Assembly (NCBI GenBank): GCA_000531095.1
Contig: HG799464.1
Span: 369,471-433,470 of the forward strand
Reading direction: 5' to 3'
Length of the DNA: 64,000 nucleotides
Source: Gemmata massiliana
GTDB taxonomy: Bacteria > Planctomycetota > Planctomycetia > Gemmatales > Gemmataceae
In this document: piece after piece, positions 36,948 through 45,744 of the stretch
How the letters are laid out: every line of letters begins with the position of its first letter
How positions within the stretch are numbered: the first letter of the stretch is position 1
Notes under the pieces: generated by a model
What the model saw: only the letters and a program-made list of their open reading frames with translations
The model's database searches: none
What the model was told of the DNA's origin: nothing
Translations under genes and position numbers: made by a program

Positions 36948-38258
36948 TTACTTCGGCAGTTCCCATCCCTTGCGGTACTCGCGGCTCAAGAACACATCGG
37001 CGCTGGCATCACCGGTCGTGCCCTTCTCCGCGTCCCAGCGGATCTCTTTCCCGGCGCGGTACGCGACGTTCCCCAAAAGCACGGCTTCGGCGAGGCGCCC
37101 CGAATACTCGAAGTTGCAGAGCGTGGTGACGTTGCCCTTAATCGCTTCGGTCCACTCCTTGTGGTGCCCGATCGACGGCTTGATGCTCTTTTCCGGCGCC
37201 TTGAACCCCTTCGCGAACTCGCCCGGCAGAATCAGGTACTTGCCGTAGTCCGCGACGAGCTTCCCCTTCGTCCCCTCAAACAAAATGCCCGAGTCGTAGC
37301 CCTTGTAGATGTCCTTACCACCATTCGGCCCGGTCCCTCCGTGTTCCCACGACAACTTGACCGCGGGGCGGGTCTTCGTTGCGGGGAACGCGTACGCCAC
37401 CTGCATCACGTCCGGCGTGGTGTTGTCACCGGTATAGTTCTTACTTCCGGTCGCAGAAACGGACGTCGGTGAGGTGAGTCCGAGCGCCCAGTACGGGAGG
37501 TCGATGTAGTGGCAGCCGAGGTCCGCGAGCGTGCCCCCGCCGAACTCCCACCACCAGCGCCAGTGGAAGTGCGGCCACGCGAAGTTCCAGCCCGACTTGT
37601 TCATCTCCGCTTCAAAGAACTCGGCCTTGGTCGGCCCGAGCCAGAGATCGAGGTCGAACTTCGCCGACGGCTTGGTCGCGAGCCGCTTCCCGCCCACCGG
37701 CTTGCTGCTGTTCCACACGCGAACTTGCGTGATGTCGCCGAGCAGCCCAGACTGCACGATCTCCACCACGCGGCGGTAGTTCTCGCCCGCGTGGATCTGC
37801 GTGCCCATCTGTGTCACGACTTTGTATTTCGCGGCCAGTTCCCGCATGTGGCGCACTTCGGCCACCGTTTCGGCCATCGGCTTTTCGCAGTAAACGGGTT
37901 TCCCCAAGCTCATGGCGATGCACGTGGGCAGCGCGTGCGTGTGGTCCGGCGTGCTCACCACAACCGCATCAATGCCCTTCGCTGCTTTGTCGAACATCTT
38001 GCGGAAATCGGTGTAGAAAGCCGCCTTCGGGAACTGGTCGCGGGCTTTCTTCGCGTTGTCCGGATCCACATCGCACAGCACCGCGATGTTTTCTTGGGTT
38101 AAGCCTAAGCCCTTCAGGTTCTCCGCACCGCGGTGCGCGACCCCGATCACCGCAAGATTGAGTTTCTCGTTCGCGTTACGGGCGCGAATGATCGAGGGTG
38201 CGGTCAGCGCGACTGCTGATGTAGCCAGGAACTTTCTGCGATTGAGCTTGGCAGCCAT
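36948..38258 (-). CDS. Gfo/Idh/MocA oxidoreductase with Tat signal
   Basis: A 436-residue protein. A Tat signal (NRRKFLATSAVALTAPSIIRA) precedes the NAD(P)-binding domain (LNLAVIGVAHRGAENLKG) with the CEKPMAETV motif characteristic of the family, then the C-terminal alpha/beta domain. Exported Gfo/Idh/MocA proteins are common in planctomycetes and may act on envelope sugars or glycosides; substrate unknown. GGAGGT lies just before the ATG. It is convergent with the MlaE gene. Confidence 0.92.
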   Translation of the reverse strand: MAAKLNRRKFLATSAVALTAPSIIRARNANEKLNLAVIGVAHRGAENLKGLGLTQENIAVLCDVDPDNAKKARDQFPKAAFYTDFRKMFDKAAKGIDAVVVSTPDHTHALPTCIAMSLGKPVYCEKPMAETVAEVRHMRELAAKYKVVTQMGTQIHAGENYRRVVEIVQSGLLGDITQVRVWNSSKPVGGKRLATKPSAKFDLDLWLGPTKAEFFEAEMNKSGWNFAWPHFHWRWWWEFGGGTLADLGCHYIDLPYWALGLTSPTSVSATGSKNYTGDNTTPDVMQVAYAFPATKTRPAVKLSWEHGGTGPNGGKDIYKGYDSGILFEGTKGKLVADYGKYLILPGEFAKGFKAPEKSIKPSIGHHKEWTEAIKGNVTTLCNFEYSGRLAEAVLLGNVAYRAGKEIRWDAEKGTTGDASADVFLSREYRKGWELPK

Positions 38259-38761
38259 CGTACCTCCAGGAGCGGTCCCGTACCGCGCAGCGCGGCGAAC
38301 GGTCGCTTCGAGTGTACTCGGCAGAAATCGCGTGGGAAGTGCGGAGATGTATTGAAAACCGGACGGGGGAGGACGGCGCGTAGGGCGAACCTGGGCGACG
38401 CGCCGTCCTCAACCCCGACCCGTGCTCCTGGGCGACGTGGAGCGTGGTCGGTGATAAGACTCGTAAAGAGCCGTTTATTTCCTGCTACTACTGCGTAACG
38501 AAAGGAATCATTGCATTCGGCCTGCCAAAAGGATTAAAAACCTCTCAAAAACACCATAAGCAACTGCCATTTAAGCACTTAAATTTTTCATTTCGGTTGT
38601 CCGGGTCTGTCGGCGCGTTTCCAAAGGTTGTCGGGCGGTCCGACACGGACGGACATTCTCGACAATGCCTCTCGTCGGGAACTGTGTCGTTCGTTTCGCG
38701 ACACCGGCGGGGCAAGTCATTACAATCGCGGCGAGACGCTCCACGTTTCGAGGATCTCGTC
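38259..38761. other. Divergent intergenic region with inverted repeat, 503 bases
   Basis: The region separates the Gfo/Idh/MocA and sugar-isomerase genes. It holds a 12-base inverted repeat (38369-38380 with 38399-38410, loop 18) and a strikingly AT-rich block (about 38440-38600) that probably contains promoters. An ORF extending from 38444 in the isomerase frame has no coding signature and is not used. Confidence 0.4.
38369..38410. repeat. Inverted repeat GAGGACGGCGCG, 12-base arms
   Basis: The arms at 38369-38380 and 38399-38410 are perfect complements. The loop has an inner GGGCGA-rich direct repeat (TAGGGCGAACCTGGGCGA). Placed between divergent genes, it is not a terminator of either; it may be a REP-like element or a binding site. 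Confidence 0.5.
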
Positions 38762-39601
38762 ATGCCGATTCCGCCGCTCACGATCGGGGTTTGTAGCTGG
38801 TCGCTCCAGGTAACCAACGTTCCGGAGCTGAAGGGCTTTCTCGACAAACTGGGAATTAATGTTGTGCAAATTGCGTGTGGCGACCCCCACCACGCGAGCT
38901 GGGCGGAAGGCGACGCGATGCCCTCGGCGGCACGCGCGGCCGGGTTCCAGATGTCCGGCGCGATGCTGGGGTTCCCCGGCGAGGACTACACGACCCCGCA
39001 AACGATCGAAAAAACCGGCGGGTTCGGCGACCCGGCCACGCGCCCGGAGCGACTGGAGCGGTTCAAGTGGGCTCTGGCGCGCACGAAAGAACTGGGATTA
39101 ACCGACCTGATGCTCCACGCGGGGTTCATTCCCGAAGTGGGCGCCCCCGAGCGCAAACCGTTCCTCGACACGCTCACGCAGGTCGCGGACCTCGCGAAGC
39201 AAGCGGGCGTGATTGTGGCGTTCGAGACGGGTCAGGAGTCCGCGACGCTGCTACGGCGCACGCTCGATGACCTGAAAGCGCCGAACCTGAAGGTGAACTT
39301 CGATCCCGCGAACATGCTGCTCTACGACAAGGACGAGCCGCTCAAGGTGCTCGATCTGCTCGCGCCCGACATCCGCAGCGTTCACCTCAAGGACGCCAAG
39401 CGCCCGACCGTGAAGGGGTCGTGGGGTGAAGAGGTTCCGCTCGGCACGGGCCAAACGGACACGAAGGGGTTCGTGAAAGCGCTCCAGCGGATCGGCTTCA
39501 CCGGTCCGCTGTGCATCGAGCGCGAGGTGGGCACGCAAGCCGACCGGTTCCGCGACATCGAGCACGGTGTCCGGTTCCTGCGCGAGTGTCTGGCAGGGTG
39601 A
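38762..39601 (+). CDS. Sugar phosphate isomerase/epimerase-like TIM barrel
   Basis: A 279-residue AP-endonuclease-2-like barrel of the xylose isomerase-like superfamily. Features include SWSLQVTNVPEL at the start, EIREVG-type residues (IEREVGTQADRF) and metal-site residues in VAFETGQES, VNFDPANML and SVHLKDAK. The protein has no signal peptide. It may isomerise or epimerise a sugar or related compound; the substrate cannot be told. ATG 38762 is used because the N-terminal frame reaching 38444 is not family-like. Confidence 0.85.
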   Translation: MPIPPLTIGVCSWSLQVTNVPELKGFLDKLGINVVQIACGDPHHASWAEGDAMPSAARAAGFQMSGAMLGFPGEDYTTPQTIEKTGGFGDPATRPERLERFKWALARTKELGLTDLMLHAGFIPEVGAPERKPFLDTLTQVADLAKQAGVIVAFETGQESATLLRRTLDDLKAPNLKVNFDPANMLLYDKDEPLKVLDLLAPDIRSVHLKDAKRPTVKGSWGEEVPLGTGQTDTKGFVKALQRIGFTGPLCIEREVGTQADRFRDIEHGVRFLRECLAG

Positions 39602-39624
39602 CTACCGCTACCGGGTTCAAATAA

Positions 39625-39804
39625 CGAGCCGCGACCGCAAGGGAGCGGGAAGCGCAACCTGTTTCGTGAAAACCGTTTCAGCACTTGGGGAAGCCGCAGC
39701 CCCGCTCCCTTGCGGTCGCGGCTCGTTTGAATCGCTACGACGAACTACGGCAGCTTGTCAGCCCCGCGCCCCTCGCGGTCGCGGCTCGTTTGAATCACTA
39801 CGAC
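39625..39804. repeat. REP-like element with a 25-base inverted repeat and a third copy
   Basis: Perfect 25-base arms (39625-39649 and 39701-39725, core CGAGCCGCGACCGCAAGGGA) frame a 51-base loop. A second similar half (CCCCGCGCCCCTCGCGGTCG...) recurs at 39762-39804, about 62 bases downstream, with the same following bases (TTTGAATC, then CTACGAC). It lies between the isomerase and SMP-30 genes, both of which end here, so it may act as a terminator and look like a dispersed repeat. Confidence 0.7.
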
Positions 39805-39809
39805 AGAAC

Positions 39810-40784
39810 TCACGACAACTGAACGACTTCGGGCGCCGGGCAATCAGCGAACTGAGTATCCGCGATGAACAGGCAGCCGGCATTCGGGCACTTCGCCCGC
39901 ATGTCGGCGGGCATGCCCTCGAACGCGGTGGTGAGCAGAAGTTTTACGCCAGTTGGTCGTTTCACGAGTAGTGGGCACGTAACACGCGGCGAACCGGGAG
40001 TGGTCCACTCTTCGAGTGCTTCGCCCGTGGATAGCGAAAACCGCACCGCCCTGCCCTTCTCCGCAAAATCCGGATTGAAGAACGCGACAACCACCGTCCC
40101 GTCACCGCAATCACACATCCCGTCCGGGAACCCGACCTGATTCGCGAGATCGAGTGCCACGCCGTCGGGGGTCGCGGTGCGCGCCGCGACGTCGAGTCGG
40201 TAGCGCACGACCTTCCGCGTCGGGGTGTCGATGTCGAACAGAATCAGCCCGTTCGCGTCGCTCGCGAACACCTTCCCGTTGGAACAGACCTGTTTATCCG
40301 CGAGCAGTGTTACTTGATCGTCATCGGCGGTGTAGAGGTACAACTGAGCGAGTTTCGCATCGGCGTCGAACTGCGTGTCCTTCGTGCCGAAGACAACGGC
40401 TTTTCCGCCGGGAACAATTTCGGCATCATTGATGATTGTTCGCGGGTTGTCATCGGGAATGGTCGCGAGCGACTCGGTCCAGGTCGAGTCGACGAGGTTA
40501 CAGATCCGTAGCTGTTTCTCTACCCCGACGAGAACACAATCCGTATCCGCTGCGGGAAGAACGAACCCCGGTCGGCCGGGACAGGACAAACCCGAATCGC
40601 TGCTTCCATCGGTGCCGGGGAAGTGAACATTAATCTCGCCTTCGCGTGCGCTCGCATCCAGTTGGATGTTGACCCACACCAGAGCCGGCCGACCACCGAT
40701 CGTCGCCCAGCGCGGCCCTTCGGGAAGGAACCGATCGTGTTCTTCCGTAAAGTCGATGTACACGCGGGCTTCGGTGCTTCTCAT
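39810..40784 (-). CDS. SMP-30/gluconolactonase-like propeller protein
   Basis: A 324-residue protein with the SMP-30/gluconolactonase pattern: PEGPRW near residue 21, NDAEIVPGGK, SNGKVFASDANG and FPDGMCDCGDG supply acidic and Asn residues of the metal site. Such enzymes hydrolyse sugar lactones or other lactone-like compounds. It has no signal peptide. GGGAGT lies before the ATG. It is divergent from an SDR dehydrogenase with a 72-base spacer, which fits sugar oxidation followed by lactone opening; this is an inference. Confidence 0.82.
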   Translation of the reverse strand: MRSTEARVYIDFTEEHDRFLPEGPRWATIGGRPALVWVNIQLDASAREGEINVHFPGTDGSSDSGLSCPGRPGFVLPAADTDCVLVGVEKQLRICNLVDSTWTESLATIPDDNPRTIINDAEIVPGGKAVVFGTKDTQFDADAKLAQLYLYTADDDQVTLLADKQVCSNGKVFASDANGLILFDIDTPTRKVVRYRLDVAARTATPDGVALDLANQVGFPDGMCDCGDGTVVVAFFNPDFAEKGRAVRFSLSTGEALEEWTTPGSPRVTCPLLVKRPTGVKLLLTTAFEGMPADMRAKCPNAGCLFIADTQFADCPAPEVVQLS

Positions 40785-40856
40785 CGTGGTACTCCCGTTG
40801 CGGTGCGGTTGCTACGTTAGGCGGTACTCGCTTCCGCGGCGAGCCGGAGATTTGAC

Positions 40857-41660
40857 ATGTTAGGTGGTAAATCAGCACTCATTACCGGGAGCAGTCAGGG
40901 TATCGGCCTCGGCGTCGCACAGGCGTTCGCCGCGAGCGGGGCGAAGGTGGTCGTGACCTCGGAGAAACCGCTCACGAGTTGCCCGGAAGTGCAGCGATTG
41001 CTCAGCGACTACGAGCACACCCGGTACGTGCAGGCAAATTTACTCGCGGACGGCGAACCCGAACGGCTCGTTGCGGAAGCGTGGGCCGCGTTCGGCGGAA
41101 TCGACGTGCTGGTGAACAACCTCGGCACGTACAAAGAACCGCCGCTCCCCGAGATCACGCGCGAGCACTTCGACTTTATTTTCCGGCTGAATGTCTGGAT
41201 TCCCGTGGCACTGTCGCGTGAACTCGTTCGACGCGCCCAAGCCGCCAAACGCGGGGGCCGAATCCTGTTCAGCACTTCCCTGAACGCGACACGCTCCGAA
41301 CCGCTCCACACGCTCTACGACGCGAGCAAAGGCGCGGTGAACGCTCTCACGAGGCAGTTAGCAGTCGAACTCGCCCCACACGGCTTTACCACAGCCGCAG
41401 TTGCGCCGGGGCTGGTGGAAACGCCACTCACCGACTTCGGGTTGCAATCCTCACCGGCCGAGCGCGAAGCAGTAATCGCCCAGATCCCGATTCGCCGGAT
41501 CGCGACAGTGGAAGACGTCGCGTGGTGGTACGTGTTCCTCGCGTCTGACCGCGCGAGCTACAGCACCGGGAGCGTCTTCGCAGTGGACGGCGGACTCGAT
41601 GCACAGCAAATGGCTCAGCGCCCCGTAACGGAAGCCGAGAGGGGAGAACAGAAGCCATGA
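40857..41660 (+). CDS. Short-chain dehydrogenase/reductase
   Basis: A 267-residue SDR with the cofactor motif TGSSQGIG (10-17), NNLG near 87, and a catalytic triad Ser 141, Tyr 154 and Lys 158 (YDASK). It ends with the SVFAVDGGLDAQQ element common in the family. The likely reaction is an NAD(P)-dependent alcohol/ketone or sugar oxidation. GGAG is 7 bases before ATG 40857. It is divergent from the SMP-30 gene and may share its promoter region. The extra C-terminal residues are polar (VTEAERGEQKP). Confidence 0.92.
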   Translation: MLGGKSALITGSSQGIGLGVAQAFAASGAKVVVTSEKPLTSCPEVQRLLSDYEHTRYVQANLLADGEPERLVAEAWAAFGGIDVLVNNLGTYKEPPLPEITREHFDFIFRLNVWIPVALSRELVRRAQAAKRGGRILFSTSLNATRSEPLHTLYDASKGAVNALTRQLAVELAPHGFTTAAVAPGLVETPLTDFGLQSSPAEREAVIAQIPIRRIATVEDVAWWYVFLASDRASYSTGSVFAVDGGLDAQQMAQRPVTEAERGEQKP

Positions 41661-41661
41661 A

Positions 41662-41752
41662 CCGCGGATAAACGCAGATCACGCGGATCAAGACAAAGGC
41701 CGAGTCGGAATTGGTCTACTGTCTTGATCCGCGTGATCTGCGTGATCCGCGG
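41662..41752. repeat. Long inverted repeat at convergent gene ends
   Basis: Two arms of about 33 bases (41662-41695 and 41720-41752) are nearly perfect complements; the core is CGCAGATCACGCGGATCAAG, with one small insertion near the outer end. A second sequence CGCGTGATCTGCGTGATC overlaps itself as a short direct repeat. It lies between the SDR and isomerase-like genes, which both end here, so it may be a shared terminator or dispersed repeat. Confidence 0.75.
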
Positions 41753-41772
41753 CGCATTAACCGCAATTCAGA

Positions 41773-42666
41773 TCACTTCCACGTGCGGTAAGTGGGTCGC
41801 GGTCCCGGCTCCTTGCCGGCAAGTTCCCGACGCAACCATCCCAGTCCGTCGAGGTTGTCCGCGAGGCGCTCGGCCGCGTCATCCTGCGTGTGCCCCAGGA
41901 TGCCGATCGGCCCGCTGTACCCGCTCTCGCGGATCGCGCGAAGCACGGTCAAATCCAGCTCACCTGTACCGAGAGGCAGGATCTTCTTACCGACCTTATC
42001 CCCCCCCTTCGTGCTGCCGTTGATGTTCAGTGCGAGCAAGTGCGGCTTCATCAGTTTGAGCAGTGCCGGAAATCGGTCGAAGTGATCGTGGCCGTGGTGC
42101 AGGTTGTACACGATGCCGACGTTCTTGAGTTTGAGCGCGTCAATAATGGCGACCTGATTTTCCGGCTCACCGAACCAGCCGCCGTGGTTGTACAGCGCGA
42201 GTTTGCATCCACACTTCGCGGCCTCTTCCGCAATGGGCTTCAGTACCTTCACCGCGCTCTCGACTTTCGCGGCCTGATCCTTCCCCGCGGGGTCACCCAT
42301 CGTGACCCAGAGTTGCGTCTTGATGTCGTGCTTCTTGATGACCTCAAGGAGCTTCTGCGCATCCGGACCGAGGTTCGCAGGGAACCAGACCGCGGCCAGT
42401 TCGATCTTCGCCTTCTTCAGCAACCCGACCTCTTCATCGAACGTCGGGAGGTGCTCCGCGCGCCAGTCGTAGGCGTAGTTTTTAAACCCGATCTTCTGGA
42501 GCATCTCCACCCGTTCCGCTGGAGTTCGCTTCTTTGCGTCGAACGGAACAATGCACCACGCGACGAGTTTGTCTCGGGTGAATGGGTCTGCTGGTGGGTT
42601 ATCAGCCGCCCGCGAAGGTTGAGAGAGGCACACAGCAATCGTGGCGAGTAGCAGCGCTCGTGACAT
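41773..42666 (-). CDS. Exported sugar phosphate isomerase/epimerase-like TIM barrel
   Basis: A 297-residue protein with a signal peptide (MSRALLLATIAVCLSQPSRA). The barrel has KIGFKNYAYDWR, LALYNHGGWFGEPENQ, VGIVYNLHHGHDH and a LGTGELDLTVL region, consistent with an AP-endonuclease/xylose isomerase-like fold and metal ligands. It is presumably periplasmic. The substrate is unknown. It is not close in sequence to the barrel at 38762. ATG 42666 was chosen for the signal peptide; the frame extends to 42699. Confidence 0.85.
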   Translation of the reverse strand: MSRALLLATIAVCLSQPSRAADNPPADPFTRDKLVAWCIVPFDAKKRTPAERVEMLQKIGFKNYAYDWRAEHLPTFDEEVGLLKKAKIELAAVWFPANLGPDAQKLLEVIKKHDIKTQLWVTMGDPAGKDQAAKVESAVKVLKPIAEEAAKCGCKLALYNHGGWFGEPENQVAIIDALKLKNVGIVYNLHHGHDHFDRFPALLKLMKPHLLALNINGSTKGGDKVGKKILPLGTGELDLTVLRAIRESGYSGPIGILGHTQDDAAERLADNLDGLGWLRRELAGKEPGPRPTYRTWK

Positions 42667-42759
42667 GGGAATTCGGTGTGGGGAGGGAGTGAAGCACAAC
42701 TCCCTCTAACTACACGAAGCCAACCCCGAGTGCCATCGTGAAACGAGGAGCGAAACCAT

Positions 42760-42788
42760 TTGTAATCTTTTGTTCACTAGTGTATAAT
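42760..42788 (+). promoter_or_regulatory. Sigma-70-like promoter facing into an ORF-free region
   Basis: TTGTAA (42760-42765) and TATAAT (42783-42788) are separated by 17 bases, close to the consensus for the main sigma factor. The sequence around it is AT-rich. Transcription would run right, opposite to the gene at 43117. Confidence 0.5.
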
Positions 42789-43058
42789 TTGCCGTAGCGA
42801 GGTGGTGTCTGCGTGGGTAGCCACCGAACATGAACCGACCACGGACCGAATGCTAACAAAAGACCGCGAAATGTTAGCCGTTGTCAGCGTTCGGGGCCGT
42901 GTCGAGGCAGAGTTGATTACGACTTAAACGCTTATTGATTCGGCGCTTAGCGAGTTCACCGGCCGGTCAGCACCCCAGAGATCGCTCTGGAACCCGAAAT
43001 GTTATCTTTTGTTACCCGAAGCAGATTGGGAGGCGCGAATGTGTAGCGGGAAATGACA

Positions 43059-43085
43059 TTCGGCGGGGCTACAAACCCCGCCGAA
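43059..43085. terminator. Hairpin downstream of the BON-domain gene
   Basis: A 10-base stem (TTCGGCGGGG and CCCCGCCGAA) with a seven-base loop lies 31 bases after the BON gene end and would also end a rightward RNA from the promoter at 42760. T tracts are absent on both strands. Confidence 0.45.
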
Positions 43086-43116
43086 CGCGAATTACTCAAC
43101 TTGGCCTAACTGGATC

Positions 43117-43833
43117 TCACCAGAACTTGACGCGCCAGTAGTCGTGCGGAGCAGCTTGGCGGCCGAGGTACCAGTGGCCGTCGTCCCATTCGAGGGTCAC
43201 TTTCCGCCAGCCGAGCGGAACCTTCGGGAACGGGTAGTACGGCCCGATGAAGGGGAAGGCGTTGTACGGGTACGCTTGCGGGTACGCGACGCGGCTGACG
43301 TTGCCGTAAGGAGCGTAGGTCGGCCACGCATAGGGCGGCATGTTCGGGGCTTGCATGTCGGGCGCGGCCTGACCCGGGTGCCCGAGCGGAGCCGGTTCCA
43401 CGATCGGGTTGCCGACCGGGGGGTGGTTCGGGGCCAGCGCGTTCATCGGGATACCGGTCGGCCCGAGCGGGGTCGGCGCGATCGGTGCCAGGTCTTGGAC
43501 CTGCACCACGCCCGCCGTGATCGACCGGAGCTTGTCGCTCACGATCACGACGCCGGTTACGGCCTTCGCGTCCGCGATGATTCGGGTCTTCTGGGCCGCG
43601 TCCTTAACCGTACCCGTCAGGGTCACGGTACCTTCTTGGGCCACGATGGACACGTCGGCGCCCGTCGCGTTCCCGGTGGACCGGAGCTTGAACGCCACGT
43701 CGTCGGCGAGGGTTTGGTTCGGGTTAGCGCTCGGGGCGGAAGCAGAAGCCGGGAGCGGAGCCGGAGGGGTCGCGATCGCGGACCCGGACAAGCCGGCAAC
43801 GAGAGTCAACGAGAAAAGAGCACGCACTTTCAC
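43117..43833 (-). CDS. BON-domain exported protein
   Basis: About 238 residues with a signal peptide (LFSLTLVAGLSGSAIA). A BON domain occupies about residues 40-100, with LADDVAFKLRSTGNATGADVSIVAQEGTVTLTGTV and LRSITAGV. The rest is Pro/Tyr-rich, low complexity (PPYAWPTYAPYGN, YPQAYPYNAFPF) and ends with a motif WRKVTLEWDDGHWYLG. BON domains bind phospholipid membranes or envelope components. GTG 43833 has GGAGG six bases away. It probably lies in the periplasm or outer surface. Confidence 0.85.
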   Translation of the reverse strand: MKVRALFSLTLVAGLSGSAIATPPAPLPASASAPSANPNQTLADDVAFKLRSTGNATGADVSIVAQEGTVTLTGTVKDAAQKTRIIADAKAVTGVVIVSDKLRSITAGVVQVQDLAPIAPTPLGPTGIPMNALAPNHPPVGNPIVEPAPLGHPGQAAPDMQAPNMPPYAWPTYAPYGNVSRVAYPQAYPYNAFPFIGPYYPFPKVPLGWRKVTLEWDDGHWYLGRQAAPHDYWRVKFW

Positions 43834-44280
43834 AGCGGACCTCCATGTACGGGAGAAGTGCGGGGCACTCATCACCGAATTGAGCATTGCCCCAAGTCGC
43901 TCTCCGGTCAAACAACGGGCGAGAAAGTTTCCCCCACCCGGGTGCCCGCTCCGCCGCGTTTTGGGTGCAACCGCTCGGACGGCTACACCCCGCGGAAGTC
44001 GATGTGTTTCAAGGGTTCGCGGCCCACTTTCACTGAGAATTATTCAAGTCGGTCGCGTTGGGTGGTTTGGTAGGGCGTCGTGACGTAGCTCCACTTTCGC
44101 ACGATCAGCGAAAGTCGAAGAACGTTCAACGAAAACGGCGGTTGAATTGGGTTCCGAGCACGGACGTTACTTGTTCGAGGAGTCGCAACGCGAACACGAC
44201 TCGCGGCTTGACTTCCTCATCATTCTTCGGTCTGATACAACGATACGTACAGAACCTAATCGATTCACGAGGCGCGTCTC
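43834..44280. other. Intergenic region upstream of the MoxR operon, 447 bases
   Basis: The region separates the divergent BON gene and the eight-gene operon. TTGACT at 44208-44213 with a weak GATACA at 44234-44239 may be part of a promoter for the operon, but the 20-base spacing is poor. No convincing ORF, hairpin or RNA gene was recognised. Confidence 0.35.
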
Positions 44281-45666
44281 ATGTCACACGACGAGCAACT
44301 GGTCGGCCGGTTCTACAATCATCTCACCCGTTGGTTCGTTCTCCGTCAGTCCGTTGCCGCCGTGACCGTTTGGGCCTTCCTGTGGGGCACCGTGATCCTC
44401 GTACTGAAGGCCACGCAGGGCACGTCCGTTCCCACACTCGCGTGGGGCGCGATCGGGCTTCCGCTCGCGCTCGGTTTCGCAGTGTGGTCGGCGCTCCGCA
44501 GTCTGCCCGATCGGAACGTAGTTCGGGCGCTCCTTGATGAGCGCGGTGAGTGCGGCGGGTTGCTCATGGCCGGCGCCGAATGCGACCTCGGACAGTGGAA
44601 GGCCAAGCCCGCGGCCGAGATGCCCACCCTCCGTTGGCGCGCCCAGCGCCCGCTCGGGTTCCTCACGCTGGCAATCGTGTTCGTTGCACTCGGCTTCCTG
44701 ATTCCCGCACGCAGCCTCGCGGTGAACGATACGCCGCTCGATATTAACCGCCCGGCAGACCGACTCGCGGATCAGGTCCGCGTGCTGCAAGAAGAAAAGA
44801 TCCTCGACCCCGATCGCGCGGAGAACTTGAAGCAGAAGATCGAGGAACTGCGCTCGCAGTCCACCGGCAAAGATCCCGCCAAGGCCCTCGAAGCGCTCGA
44901 CCACCTGAACGACGTGGTGCGCCAGGTCGCACGACAAGCGGCCGAAAAGAACTCCCGTCAGGCGAATCAATTGGGTCAGCTCGATGCCGCGACCGAAGCG
45001 CTTCAAAAGGCTGCTGCGAGCCTTGATCCACAAGAGGCAGCCGAACTGATGAAAGAACTGGCCGCGCTCGCTCAGAAAGCCGCAACGGAAGGCGACGCTC
45101 TGGAGAGCGAACTCGGTGCGGAACTGGCGGAAGCACTCAAGGAAGGCAAACTGACGTCCGAGCAACTGGCGAAGCTCGCCGCCGCCGCCAAGAGTGGTAA
45201 AGGGTCGATCTCGAAGATGGGCAAGAAACTGCACAACGCCAAGCTCATCGACGCGGACCAGCTTAAAGCGTGCGAGGGGGGCCAGTGCGATTCAGATGCC
45301 CTGGCCAAATATCTCGTGAAAAACAAGAAGACCAGCCTGAAGGAAGGGCTTAAGGACCAGGAGGGTAACGGCGGACTCGGTGACGACGGCCCCGGAAATA
45401 CGGCCCTCAACTTCGGCGACCGGGCGAACGAAGACGGGACGAAGTTCAAAGAAGAAGCGTTGCCGCCGTCCGAACTCTCGGCGCTGAAAGAGAGCCAACT
45501 CTCGGGCGTCAGTAAGTTGCCGCCCAAGCGAGACAATAACGCGGGCACGCCGCAATCGGGTGGATTGACCGGCGCCGCGGTCGGGGGAGGCTCGGCAAAC
45601 GCCGCGCCCGTACTGCCACAGCACCGCGGCGCGGTCGGTCGCTACTTCGATCGGCCCGTGAAGTGA
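44281..45666 (+). CDS. Coiled-coil membrane protein heading the MoxR operon
   Basis: A 461-residue protein. Two hydrophobic helices near the start (AAVTVWAFLWGTVILVL, LAWGAIGLPLALGFAVW) and one at about 122-142 are followed by a long helical region rich in Ala, Glu, Lys and Gln (about 158-320) that looks like a coiled coil. The tail is Gly/Asn-rich and low in complexity. I did not recognise a family. Its gene stands 78 bases before the MoxR gene on the same strand, so it is probably the first gene of the operon and may scaffold the complex at the membrane. Confidence 0.75.
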   Translation: MSHDEQLVGRFYNHLTRWFVLRQSVAAVTVWAFLWGTVILVLKATQGTSVPTLAWGAIGLPLALGFAVWSALRSLPDRNVVRALLDERGECGGLLMAGAECDLGQWKAKPAAEMPTLRWRAQRPLGFLTLAIVFVALGFLIPARSLAVNDTPLDINRPADRLADQVRVLQEEKILDPDRAENLKQKIEELRSQSTGKDPAKALEALDHLNDVVRQVARQAAEKNSRQANQLGQLDAATEALQKAAASLDPQEAAELMKELAALAQKAATEGDALESELGAELAEALKEGKLTSEQLAKLAAAAKSGKGSISKMGKKLHNAKLIDADQLKACEGGQCDSDALAKYLVKNKKTSLKEGLKDQEGNGGLGDDGPGNTALNFGDRANEDGTKFKEEALPPSELSALKESQLSGVSKLPPKRDNNAGTPQSGGLTGAAVGGGSANAAPVLPQHRGAVGRYFDRPVK

Positions 45667-45744
45667 TCCCGGTTCGCGTTCGCGAAGCATTTTCCCGAGT
45701 TCGGTCGGTCCGGTTCATCCGGTCCAGAATGGAATGAGGCCCGC

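Larger units (their letters stand above)
42667..43116. other. Intergenic region, 450 bases, candidate non-coding RNA
   Basis: A good promoter-like pair (see 42760-42788) points into this region on the plus strand, which then has no ORF. It contains a small hairpin at 42975-42990 and a stronger one at 43059-43085. It also holds GCTAACA and its complement at 42852-42878. A small RNA of about 300 bases is possible, but the only support is promoter, structure and lack of ORFs. Confidence 0.35.

Noticed and set aside
38444..38761. N-terminal extension of the sugar isomerase
   Set aside because: The extra 106 codons come from an AT-rich intergenic block with no homology; ATG 38762 matches the family start.
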